Origin: Agriotes lineatus | Lineage: Eukaryota; Arthropoda; Insecta; Coleoptera; Elateridae | NCBI GenBank assembly: GCA_940337035.1 | Contig: OW679197.1 | Coordinates: 61,091,903 to 61,155,902, forward strand | Length of the DNA: 64,000 bases | Direction of reading: 5' to 3' | In this document: positions 23,920-34,900 of the stretch, one piece after another | Layout of the letters: each line of letters opens with the position of its first letter | Position numbering within the stretch: the first letter of the stretch is position 1 | Program-made: the position numbers and the translations under genes | The notes under the pieces: model-generated | What the model saw: only the letters and a program-made list of their open reading frames with translations | Told to the model about the DNA's origin: nothing | The model's database searches: none

Positions 23920-24130
23920 TGCATCATTGTTTCTAATTTTATTGTTTATAGTTTGAACTAATTTGAACAATATCTTCGGCAAACCGTAGATGGTTCAGGT
24001 ATTTGCGATCTATATCTATACCGTCTAATCCCTATCAAGTTGTTTAAAGGTGTCTTCTAATAATAAAGTGAAAAGTTTCATAGAAATTACAGCCCCCTAC
24101 CTAACTCGTCTGTGAATTAAGATTTTATCA

Positions 24131-25639
24131 CTTCTTGTGGGTTGTATTTCTAGTGTAGCAGAGCCCATAAACCAGTGGGTGTTCCTAGTCAATTGTGTGT
24201 GTGCATTAAAAATTTAACGTGAAAAATTTGATTAGTAGTTTTCGCGCGAAACAAACTTTCTCAGCATCAAGAACTGATTTGTCGGACGGCAGTTCTTCAA
24301 ACAGCGTGCATTCCAGCTCATCACAGCATGAGGGAGCCGAGCAACAAAAACACTAACTAAAGGGTTCCGATTTTACCCTCTGTAATAGCAATAAACGGCG
24401 TGGTCATCCTACGTAACGGACACTTAGTCATATACCCAAGACGGAGAAAGTGAAATAAATTCCTCGTCGAAGCGAAAGTGCGATGAACTCTTTCACGGCA
24501 ATAGAGACGAGCCAGCCCTCGTGCTCAGCTGACAATATGTATTGTACTCGAAGAATGACCCGAAATTTGGAAATCATTTCTTCTTGCATAAGGAAGTAGT
24601 ATATAAGACCAGACAGTTTGGCGTTTCAACATTGCGTCTCCATTCTCCGACTTCTGTCACTTTAACCAAGACGAGGGTTCTGGTCAGTTCCAAAGCCTCA
24701 AACGCCAAATAAACAAAGATTGCGTTTGCATAGCCAATCTGCTCACGTTGAGTTTTCTGGAGGCTTTTGGTCAGATTCCATAGCCTACTTTTCAAGTTAG
24801 TTTCGTTTATGTAATTCGCTATTTTTATATCCCACATACCAACGTATTACAACGTTACACCTTCTTGATCTAGCTTTTACCAAATTGGTGAACCCGAGAA
24901 GAACATCAAATAAACAGCATAAAATAGGAAATTAAAACTCGCGTTAGCGATAAAAGGTGACAAAAATTGTCGGTAATATTTTGGCCTAGAGTCCTATTCG
25001 CCTTGACAATTTAACTTTTAAATTATTGAAAATGATCAATAAAAATACCCCTAACACTAAAACTATAAATACACAACACTAATGGTATCCATAGTAGACG
25101 ATCCTAGCAACATTTTTACAAACAAAGAAAACTTTTCTAAAACTAAAATCCGAGTTATTTTTCATTAAAAAAAAGTTACAGAAAAAATTGTCGCTGAAAT
25201 AAAGCTCCTCGAAATATTGTCACTAAAATAATCGTTCGATTGGTAGTTTATTTTTAAATTGAAGAATGCTATTGGTTGACAATGCCACCAGTTAAATTTT
25301 CTGTACAATTTTTAATTAGAATCCAGACTGTATGTAGATCGTAGATGGTCTATGGTACTGACGCATTTACTAAATCCAGCTTCTCTTTTAATTTCTTCAA
25401 TGGTACTATAGCAAGTAGGTCTTTATAATTATTGATGTTTATAATCTGATATAGGTTCAGTGAAGCACACAGAGTTTTGTAGACGTTTTCTATTGTTTTC
25501 ATTATCTGTTCATTTTTTGTTTCTACTATACGTCTATTGTTTTATCATTTTAATAATTCCGGTTTGGCTATTATCTATTTTGCTCTCAGGACTTTCATAT
25601 TTTTGTTGTTTTCCATCATTTCGATCATTAATTCCGTGT
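24131..25639. other. Spacer, nothing recognised
   Basis: An 87-residue minus-strand open frame (24574-24837) shows no domain that I recognise. The segment 24200-24560 is somewhat GC-richer but has no repeat ends I can define. Confidence 0.4.
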
Positions 25640-26060
25640 TATGTTTCCACTACCAATACTGGCTTACGCCAGTGAATCGTGGACCACAACATCGAAGCAA
25701 ATTAGAAAATATGGAAATGAGACTCGCAAGAAAAATAGATCGCAAGACTAGATACAATTAGAAATGCAGTCAATAGAGAATAACTAAAAATCAAACCTCC
25801 GGAACATAAAATAACACAAGACCTACTAAGATGGCTGGGGCACGTAAATATAATGCCAGAAGAGAAAACACTAAGAATAGTATACCAAGCAAGAAGCAGT
25901 ACGACAAGAAAAAGGGAAATACCAAGGAAAACCTGGCAAGAGGAGGTGAAAAAAATCAGCAGAGGCTAAAGGAATTGATTGGACGTCGATACAACAGACC
26001 ACAGAAGATCGAAAGAAGGGGAAAAAGCTATTACCTCAGACAAAGTAGAAGAAAACAGCT
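25640..26060 (+). pseudogene. Non-LTR retrotransposon C-terminal fragment
   Basis: Across two frames the translation gives LAYASESWTTTSKQI, then LLRWLGHVNIMPEEK, then an EIPRKTWQEEVKKIS stretch and DRKKWKKL. This is the post-RT C-terminal region shared with the element at 22512-23027 (GHI-RMP-E, GRPRKSWKEQVEQI). Stops and a frame change near 25760 show decay. The N-terminal RT is absent. Confidence 0.65.
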
Positions 26061-26109
26061 ACTAAAAGGTTTAAGATTAGCTAAATTTATTACAGCTACA
26101 TTTTACAAT

Positions 26110-28829
26110 GATTACAATTAAGTTACCTGTTTAGGAATTGTCTTGCCTAACTTTCTTTTGTATTTCTGTGTGAATTTCGGAAATCATCGGCCTATAAAAT
26201 CTTTTCGGATTTCCAGTATAAAGACAGCGATTTCCTGCTTATATTTTGTGGAAATAATTGATAAATTGCTTCTTGTATCTGTTGGAGCTTCCGAAGGCTC
26301 ACTTAAATGTGGATTTCAATTCTATAATAATTTGGAGTTTTTCTCAGCTTTAATATTTTGCATATGGAGTTGCTAAAATTGATCTGGTTATAACAGGATT
26401 GGCAAGTATTTCAGAAGCAAAATTTGCCTGTAAATAACTTGCAGCCTCGATACGAAAATCTGGGGTTCGCATGACGAATTGGTGGATTTTCAAGCCTTTT
26501 TTCATCCCGCAGTATTCTTCCTTTTGGGCTCTGTTGCCACCAAGTGAAGCACCTACAGACCAGATCTGTAAGCTGTTTCGAATGTCTTCTCAAGCGACGC
26601 TGGCAATTCCATTGATCCGAAGCTGTTCGAGGCACATTTTCCTCGTGCGGCTATACATCTCCACTTGGGGAAATGCTCGCACAACTCAACTATGCCGTGT
26701 TTGGGCAGCTTATCCACAGCCCCGGTGACTTCTTCATGATCTCCGATCATCTAAGCACGTATGTCTCCAAACACCTCCTTGTGTTCACCCTTGTGGTCAA
26801 GCGGCTTTTAGCACGCGGAAACGCAGCACTAATAACTCGCATAAATACTGGATCTTGTTGTAATATATGCTTTACTTACGACTTCCGATAATGATTCAAT
26901 GCGTATTGCTAATAAAATCTGAAAATCTGTTACATCTCTACAGGTTGTACGATTGTTAGTGTTCGACGATTTTGATCGCAATCAACTCTTTAGCAAAGAC
27001 GCGTTCGACAACCAATTTTTGCGGTGATCTTGAGAGGGAGCACTGAAGCTTTGTCTTGGTGCTTGGCGACGGCTATTACACAAATCGAAGTGTACAATAA
27101 TTCGGACGCATAGGCTTATAGCGTGAGAATTTTGGTTTATAATGTAATGCGCCTCATAGCTGCGAACTTTTAGCTTCCGTGCTCCGTTTTCGCTCCGAAT
27201 TTACTAATGGTTGGAAGATACGTGCTATTTAAAAATATTGTGAGAAAATCGTACAACTATTAGCTTTCTATTTAGTTTATTTGAATTCATGTTTGCCAAC
27301 AGAGCTTTGTACAAATATAAACCCTTTCACATTCACAACTGATAAAACTTATATCAGAAGTAGAATAAAAATCAACGCCAAATTCACAATTACAACAAAA
27401 TAACACTTAGATTAAAATAGCATCACTACAAATGCGTTGAACTGTATAAAATTATAGGTTTGTACCTCTTACAATTTTATTTATGTATAACATTTATATG
27501 AGTGTAAGCAAGCGTCATTTCTCTTTTGCCCTTTCGAACAGTTCCGTTTACGGAAATATTTTGTTATTTTTAGAATAGTGTAAATAAACGTTTCTGATTT
27601 TTATTTGTTTCTTTATGGGAATGCCAATGTAATTTAGGGATTTACACCAACAGCTATAGATCTTCTGGTTTGAACCATCTCGAACCAATGGCACTTCCGG
27701 ACAACCCACCCTATCCTGCTCAAGATCTAGATGGAAAAACTTTGCTACACCATAAGACAATTTCTGAATTACAGTGAGTCTGCTTAACGTTTTTCTTCCC
27801 TGCATTTTTTGATGTTGTTTGTTGTCCCGCCATAGTACAATCCTTTTTATAATATTTTATAGTCGTAGAAAATCAATGCAGGAAAAGTATTTCGCGGCAC
27901 TTCCATAATAACCAGTAGGTATGCAACACACAACTTATAAAAATCAAAAATGTATCTCTCTATACGCTTTAACTGCAACCTCTCAAAGCTGCTTCTAAAA
28001 ACTGTTAAAAGAATGAGCTTTTAATTTATGCAATTGCTTTTGTTTTAATGACACCCATTTCCTATTATTAACAATGAACAGAACAGCCCTCGTATATTAC
28101 TTTTTAACAATCTTTTACTGCACCAATAAAGTAGGTGTTTAGTACAACATTTTTGCTCTTTGCTTACTTTCGACATAGGCGTCTACGATCATCTTCTGGT
28201 TTTCTATTTGAAGTACTTTAGAACAATTTTCGTTCAGCTGCTAACCCTTTGTTTAAAATAGTCCATGCATCTTTATTTGATTTATCCACCCTTCTCGTAG
28301 CGTGTAGTTTCCAACTTTATTTTGTTTTTCATATATGCAACATTGTTTACATTCAATTAGATTTTCTTATGCGATATTAATTCGTTATATAATAATAATA
28401 ATAAGTTAATTTTATCTTTAATGTATTCAAGAGTATATAATTTTATCCAACACCTCCTAGTTATAAGGATAATATTAGATCGATTTTAGACCTTTAAAGT
28501 GGCCCATAACCAACTAGTAGTCAACACACCCAAAAATAGCAACAATTACAATAGCAATAACAAAATAACAGAATTAACAAAATCAACAGCAATTTTCACA
28601 CTTTAAAACACAAAGAATCTGTCATATGATGTTAGTCACTGCTCAAACTAAATCCCTCTACCCACCGCTATTGATTACTTGTCATTTAAAATATAACCAA
28701 ACGTTGCATGTTTGACAATTACTTCTTTCCACATAGTACCAATTAAGTAAAATCAAATATGATCACAACGCCTTTCATGGCCTACTTTGAGAATCAATCT
28801 AAATTCTGTAAGCTGTAGGTTCATCTTGC
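26110..28829. other. Long spacer, no gene recognised
   Basis: Several short open frames between 26400 and 26900 on both strands, and one at 27548-27805 on the minus strand, match nothing I know. A mariner-like terminus AACAGAACAGCCCTCGTA occurs at 28078-28095, the inverse of a similar sequence at 20643. No RNA gene was seen. Confidence 0.4.
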
Positions 28830-28975
28830 TTTTTGATCCAACGATACGCTGTAGCTTTCTTCACACCCATAGTATTAGCAAGGGTTTTCTAATCTCCCTT
28901 ATAGCTATAAATAGTTCACAGTTGCTTCTTTAAGTTTAGAGCTTCTGCTTCTTCTATGTACCGAGGCATCCCTTA
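28830..28975 (-). pseudogene. Possible transposase helix-turn-helix fragment
   Basis: The minus-strand translation gives IEEAEALNLKKQL, then TLANTMGVKKATAYRWIKK, with in-frame stops. The GVxxxTAYRWIxx pattern is typical of a transposase HTH, but the family cannot be assigned from this short piece. Confidence 0.35.
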
Positions 28976-29054
28976 AGGCTTAAGTAATGCACACAACATA
29001 CGTAGTTACAAACGTGACGTTAAGTTGACATTATTTAATGTAAACTTTTTATGG

Positions 29055-29230
29055 TTTATTCTCAATTTGAAATTGACTATACCATTTAGAAATTGTAAAT
29101 TCCTTAATTGAATTTGTTCAGTACCAATTATAAATTGTTTATTTATAATTTAAAATTGTTTAATATCAATTTGAACTTGTTAATTCTCAAAATGAAATTG
29201 ATTAGTCTCAATTTAAACTTGAAAAGGTAT
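29055..29230. repeat. Degenerate AT-rich tandem repeat
   Basis: About eight imperfect units of 20-24 bp built on AATTTGAAATTGxTTAxT run through this stretch; the translated frame NLxxxNxKL repeats with the same rhythm. Confidence 0.6.
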
Positions 29231-29274
29231 AGTGAGTTAAAAACCAGGTCAATAGCTACTGTATTATCAGTAGC

Positions 29275-29400
29275 TACGTCAAATTTGAAATTTGCAGATT
29301 AAGTTTTACGTCAGTCTGTGTCAAATAACAAACAAAACCTAACCTACTAACCTAGAATTTGACATAGACTGACAATACACTTCAACACTGTCAAACGTAT
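29275..29400 (+). repeat. Copy 2 of the CGTCAG...AACCTAACC core repeat
   Basis: Contains ACGTCAGTCTGTGTCAAAT, AACCTAACCTACTAACCTAG and TTTGACATAGACTGACA in the same order as 3405-3535. Its outer GTCAxxCTxTGTCAAAT / ATTTGACATAGACTGAC parts pair with each other, so a hairpin is possible. Confidence 0.6.
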
Positions 29401-29785
29401 AACACGAATCACGTGCGACTCTAATTATAAATGTATTTGATCTCTCAGTACTTTCCAAATAATCACAATAACTTTTCACGGCTGTCAATATAAAATTTGT
29501 TTTTTACATATTTATTGAGTTGTCGCATAAAAGTTTGTATGGCACGCGTGTGTTATTACAAATAACTCACTCGAGAAATGACCCTACTTGGCCAGGCAGC
29601 TTCGAGGGCTCAACTTTTTTCTCGTGGATTATTTGTAATATGTACATATAAAACACTTATACCGTAAATAAGTATTTTATCCTGTATTATATAATAATAT
29701 GACAAATATCACATTATATACGTTATTGGATAACTAATCCCCCAAAATTCAATATTTAGAATTTAAAATACCACTTATGTTCTAA

Positions 29786-31055
29786 TCTATATACATATAT
29801 AAAGGAAAGTCACAACCCTGACTAATCAACGCAGATCCGTAACCACTGGTACTACAAAGTTGAAATTTGGGTGGAAGATTCAATTTGTTACGTAAGGTCG
29901 TGCTAAGAAGGGATTTTTTAAAATTCTACCCGTAAGGGGGTGAAAAGGGGTAAAATGTGTTTTTACGAATTCCTCAATATCTCTTACACCATATGAGATA
30001 TCGACTTGGTGTTTACTTGAAAAGATTTTCAATGCAAATGCCTAGAAACGTATTTCAGGATTTTGCCCTAACCAACCCCTAAAGGTTCAAATATGGAATC
30101 GGGGTGAATTAAAGAACCCTTCGTATCTCCTATGTTTCTTCAGTTAAAACATTCTTTTTTCTCATATAGATGTATTTTTAAAATATTTAAAAAGTGGTTT
30201 AAGGAATTTTGAAAAATTTTCCCGTAAGGGGGTGAAAAGGGGTAAACCGTGTTTTCACGAATTCCTCAATATCTCTTAGACCCGATAAGATATCGACTTG
30301 CTGTTTGATTGCATAGGTATCCAAGGCAACTGTCTAAAAACACATTTCAGGATTTTTCCCTAATCAACCCTTAAAGGTGCGAATCTGCATTCGAGGTGAA
30401 TTATAGAACCTCTTGTATGTCTTGTGTTTGTTAGGTTAGAGCATTCTTTTTTGTCATATAGATGTGTTTTTAAAATCCTTAGAAATGGGTTTTAGGGTTT
30501 TTTAAATTTCACTCCTAAAGTGGTAAAAAGGGAAAACTGAAAAGGGGTAGGGGGTTAAAATTATAAATTATTTCCCCTCTGGGTTCATTTCAGAATAAAA
30601 CGGGCTGAAAGAATTTTTAGAAATTTTACTCCTAAGGGGTGAAAAAGGGTAAACTGTGTTGGCACGAATTTCTCAATATCTCTTACAATAAAAGAGGAGA
30701 ATTTCTGAAATTCCATTCCCTTGTGGTGGAAACAGGCATCCTGCTAACAACATTTACTAAGTACACATATTTTTGATGATATCTCATTGTTATACTAAAA
30801 CTATAGTTTCATCAATCTATACAAGGGTAACGACAATTATATACACATTTCCAGGGGGTACGTGAAGAATAAAACAGTCGAGGAAAACTTTTTTCGAAAG
30901 AATATTGCTTTCTTTTTACTTACAATATTGTTTTGCAGCCTTTTTTAGTTCAGTGTATTGAGTGAGGGGAAGGGGGGAGGGGAGCAGAATTCATTTAAGA
31001 TTTAGAAGAAGAAACAAACATTTGTAGTCCGTACGAAGAACGGGCATCTTGCTAG
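29786..31055 (+). mobile_element. Non-autonomous Helitron, 1.27 kb
   Basis: Starts TCTATATACATATATAAA after an A (29785) and ends CTAG (31052-31055) before T (31056), matching Helitron rules (5' TC, 3' CTRR, insertion between A and T). A short CCGT...ACGG stem lies about 10 bp before the end. The interior has diverged direct repeats of about 300 bp that begin near 29920 and 30220 (CCCGTAAGGGGGTGAAAAGG) with further partial units to about 30690. No Rep/helicase coding sequence is present, so it would need an autonomous partner. Confidence 0.85.
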
Positions 31056-31056
31056 T

Positions 31057-31888
31057 ATCTCATACTACAAGTGACATTTAAGATTAGACGTTGAACATAA
31101 TACCCGTAAGTATTTTTTTGTTACAATTGATGAATAAAAAAAATATTCACAACGATGCACTTACTAATAGAATAAATTTAAATTATTTTACGGAAAACTA
31201 AACAACACAAAATATCTACCTACATATTGTTTTAATAGTATGAGACATGGTAGTGCAGATTTGTAATTACATAGTTACAAATTAATTGAAATATATTTCC
31301 TAATAAAATATGAAATTGTAGGGTTTCTTGTTAAATACAAATTTTCGAAGCCCCATTTAAAAAATCCAAGCTAAACATGTAATCAGTTCGTTCGGCCTCA
31401 GACAACCATTTAAGTTAATAACACGAAATAGTTAAAAGTTTAATCTTATTCAAAAACTTTTCGTGATTATCGAAGACATCGCTTGGCTCTGGGTAATGCT
31501 AATCACAACAAATTATAACAAAGAATGCCTAACAATAGCTGCAACGATAACACAGCTAAACTTTCGTTCGAAAACGATTATTCTTTAAATTATCCACACC
31601 CCGTGTTTAAAGATGTAATTAGTATTCTATCTGCTAGAGAAAAGGTTCTAAAAATAGAAAAGTTTTCAATGCCGATGTCGCTGGAATAATTTGTTACGAG
31701 TTCTTGACACAAAAGCAACACTGATAGAGGGTATATTGATCAACCCTATCCCCATAGCAATGCTTTATGTTTACCTGTTCATTGCCATCCGTTCGTGAGT
31801 TCCCTTTCGGTTCTGAAGCAGGAAAGCCTTGTAGAATCATCATGCCGAAACTTAGCTGATAATTATTTTACTGTTTGCCTGCTTCGCA
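31057..31888. promoter_or_regulatory. Upstream region and 5' leader of the carboxypeptidase gene
   Basis: No TATA box or Inr can be assigned with confidence. A 6-codon upstream frame starts at ATG 31842 and stops at 31857-31859, 29 nt before the main start; it could dampen translation if transcribed. ATCCCCATAGCAAT at 31748-31761 partly resembles the RFX X-box used by cilium genes. The far part (31057-31700) is AT-rich with nothing else recognisable. Confidence 0.35.
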
Positions 31889-31922
31889 ATGGATTCGGAT
31901 CCTGCTGAGATCGATTCTAAAG
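31889..31922 (+). CDS. Carboxypeptidase exon 1 (start codon)
   Basis: ATG at 31889 opens a short acidic peptide (MDSDPAEIDSK) and runs into donor AG|GTAATG in phase 1. Joining to 32200 keeps frame (Lys-Gly-Thr-Glu). This start is preferred because the frame and donor agree, but translation could instead begin at ATG 32163 if intron 1 is not used. Confidence 0.6.
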
Positions 31923-34900
31923 GTAATGATTGAAATTATTAATTTTTAAAATGTGACATATGTCATTACCGTGAATTTAATTCAAATTGGGCGGTGTTTG
32001 CAAAATTAAAGCACATATGTAGTTTCGCTTACGAGTATCTTGGGTTGCAGATATTTAAACGATGCTAAAGCAAATTAAGCATTATAGTACACGCGACTTT
32101 TACATTCTTGGTAGAACAAATTCACACGTGGCTTTGACAACTAAATTTATACTGTTTATAAAATGCTCACAATTATGTCTGCTAATTTTTGTGCCAAAGG
32201 TACGGAAAGTGAGGTGAAGCTTCTTCAACACAATCTTTTTCCAGTAGTTTGTACGCCAAAGACCCTCTCTCCACCGGGTGGCTTTTTCATGAATTTGGTG
32301 ATAAAACCCAACCCTCTAACTGAGGACGAAAGCGAGGAGCAGTTGTTGATAAAGAAGGAAAGTAAGGAACTTTTCACTGTTATAAGAGAACCCAGTTCTA
32401 CAATTCAACCAGCTAGATGGCCTACGGAATGTCAGGTATCTATTTACTCACATTTTTTAGTAGCGAAACAAATCCCATAAAAATTACAATTTAAAACACA
32501 TTTGCTTATGTTTATACAGTTATCTTTCTATCAACTGAAACAGTATACAAATGCGACTGCATCTATCTCGAATCCTTGACAGTTATTTTTAGATTTTATC
32601 TGAACAGAAAATATAGTAATATTAGTACATTTGTAAACAATTAAATTTAATACCTGCAATTATGCTAATTTTGATATAAAATCGCAATTTTCTCTAGAAA
32701 ACCCAAACTGTAACACATCAATCACGTATCGGCAATATTATATCCATAAACGAGAATTAATCACGTTATTATGTATTCCAGAAATACTAAAAATACTCTT
32801 CTATCTTGATTAAGATTAAATCTATTTTCCTTGACAAAAAATTTAAATTGCTGAACATGCTTTGAGAATAAATCGCCCAGTAATGTAATCATACGCAAAA
32901 TTATATAGCAATCCTATTTTTACAAACAGAAACTGCAAAAGTATTAACTTATGAATGACATTATTAGAAGAACCTTATTTTATTTAAAACAATCTTAGCG
33001 TGCATACGATTAATTAAAAGTTTAAGTACTTTGCTAAAAAACTAAGAATTCTGAATAATAAATATTTCCCTTTATTTATTTTTAAAAATTTTGGGTCGCC
33101 TACAGATACACTAATCATTATGTTTAAGAACGTTTTTATATACAGAAACAGCACTAACCATGCTTCAGTATTGAAATCCAAAATGACGTTAGCAATGAAT
33201 AGCGGCGTCGTTAATAACAGTTAAAGAATTCTACATATTTTATCTGAAGAAATTTTTTCACTGATATTTACTTGTTTTCGATAATATCACATCTACATAC
33301 GTTTATCATCTGTAAATAAAACCTATTTTAATATTAACAGTTTCACTTTCAGTTTTATTTATTTAAAGCCCATTTTCGCTTTAACCATTTAAAATAGATT
33401 TTAATTTTTCTTGTGATACGTCTTAGCGGAAAATACTCCTAGAGTAACCTTAGGTAATTTAAGTTATGGAGGTATTTTAAGATTTTCTTTACAATGACTC
33501 CGCTGAATTTGCTTTTCTTTGGACTATAATAGTGTTTTTTGTCAAACGTTAGTAAACTGTGACTTCATTGTCATGGCATCTAAACATTTTATCTCCGCTC
33601 GTCAGGGCAGATAATAGCTATTTATATATCTAGGGAGTAAAGGTATTCATTTCCACCCGCGTGTGAATTTAAACACACAAGGGAGGAAATGAACCTTTGC
33701 TCCAGTGATATACATATATATGATTTTTTCTTCGAACGCATGTTCTATTGCCCGAAATTTCAAAAATGTTGCTTTAGGAAGTCATTATAGTGACTCTAGA
33801 TTTCTGTAGTGACATTTTGTCTAATTTCCAAATCAGCATAACGTTGTAAAGCTTTGGTGTGATATCCATGGTGACATAAACACAAATGCGGGAGCAAAAA
33901 AATATTGGCTCCCGCCGGGAGTTAATAAAAATTGGCTCCCGCTGGTTAGAAATTGACAGTTTTGTTTCCTAAAACTCGGGCGCAAAAGCCGACTTTCTAA
34001 ACAGTGAGTAGAAAAAGTTATTATTTCCGCTGACGAGCGGAGATAACGTAAATTAGCTAAATCAATTGAAATACCAAACTGGCGGCCTTTGCTAGTTCAG
34101 GCGGAGTACACCGATCAGTTTCTAAATCTTACATATTAAAAGCTGCAATGGATAAATAAGACTTACTCAAGAAACTTGTAGTACATAATTGCAAGATATA
34201 CCTGCAAACTATCTCCAAATTAAAGCAAGTTGACAGAGGAATAATTATAAATTTATTTCGGATTTTGTTCACAATGCTTTTTTTAGTGAAGTCATAGTAA
34301 TCCTCTCCAAAGCAAGCTACATTTATCAGTCTACCCAATCTTCTACCTTAAAATAATTTCTGGTTTCTTAACATTTCTTAAATAATTCGTTATCAACGTT
34401 TGAAGAAAAAATATTATATATTATTGTGAACAAAAGTATCTTTATGTGTTTCCGATGTACGTCCAGCCACGCCACACAAAGTATAACTTTTGCTCCTAAT
34501 AATATAATATACTATTATGTCTCAGTAGTACATTATTGTTTCTTAATAACTGGGAACAAGGCATATTATGGGGTACATAATACACTGGCGGGCATTATGA
34601 GTTACTATGGTCAGAAATGACAATCGTCAAATTTCTGACCAATCACGTACCTCGATACGTTGATGCCTCTACCGCGATAGTTGATCATCCAAAAAAAAGG
34701 TTGCTAATCCTATATTTAGGTTATTAAGAAACACTAGTAAGTCATAAAATTTTGCATGCACCACTAGCATTACTTGATGTTTATCTCCTCGGCCGACTTT
34801 CAAACCCTCAGGAGGAAGCCCTCGGGCTTATAAACTTGACACCCTCGAGTGGGCATAAACATCTTAATAATGCTCTTGGTACATAAATAACTATTGTTAT

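Larger units (their letters stand above)
21831..24130 (-). pseudogene. Old RTE-type retrotransposon remnant, split by a younger one
   Basis: On the minus strand, 24130 down to 23933 reads a decayed RT segment (GAVISMKLFTLLLEDTF, then HLRFADDIVQIS, the FADD catalytic box). The same element resumes below 22464 with a KYISVDKYVYV-like segment (RTE VDEYVYLG) and, near 22250-21900, SFKRNAFDSxILPVLT-like and WWNGAPEYP...-like C-terminal blocks. It is interrupted by many stops and by the insertion at 22478-23919. Confidence 0.65.

Noticed and set aside
26411..26891. Cluster of open frames on both strands
   Set aside because: No recognisable domain, no consistent splice sites, and the frames overlap on opposite strands; left as unexplained spacer.
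20643..28095. One 7.4-kb element bounded by TACxAGGGCTGTTCTG ends
   Set aside because: The two ends are only similar over about 18 bp and unrelated element fragments lie between; more likely separate mariner relics.
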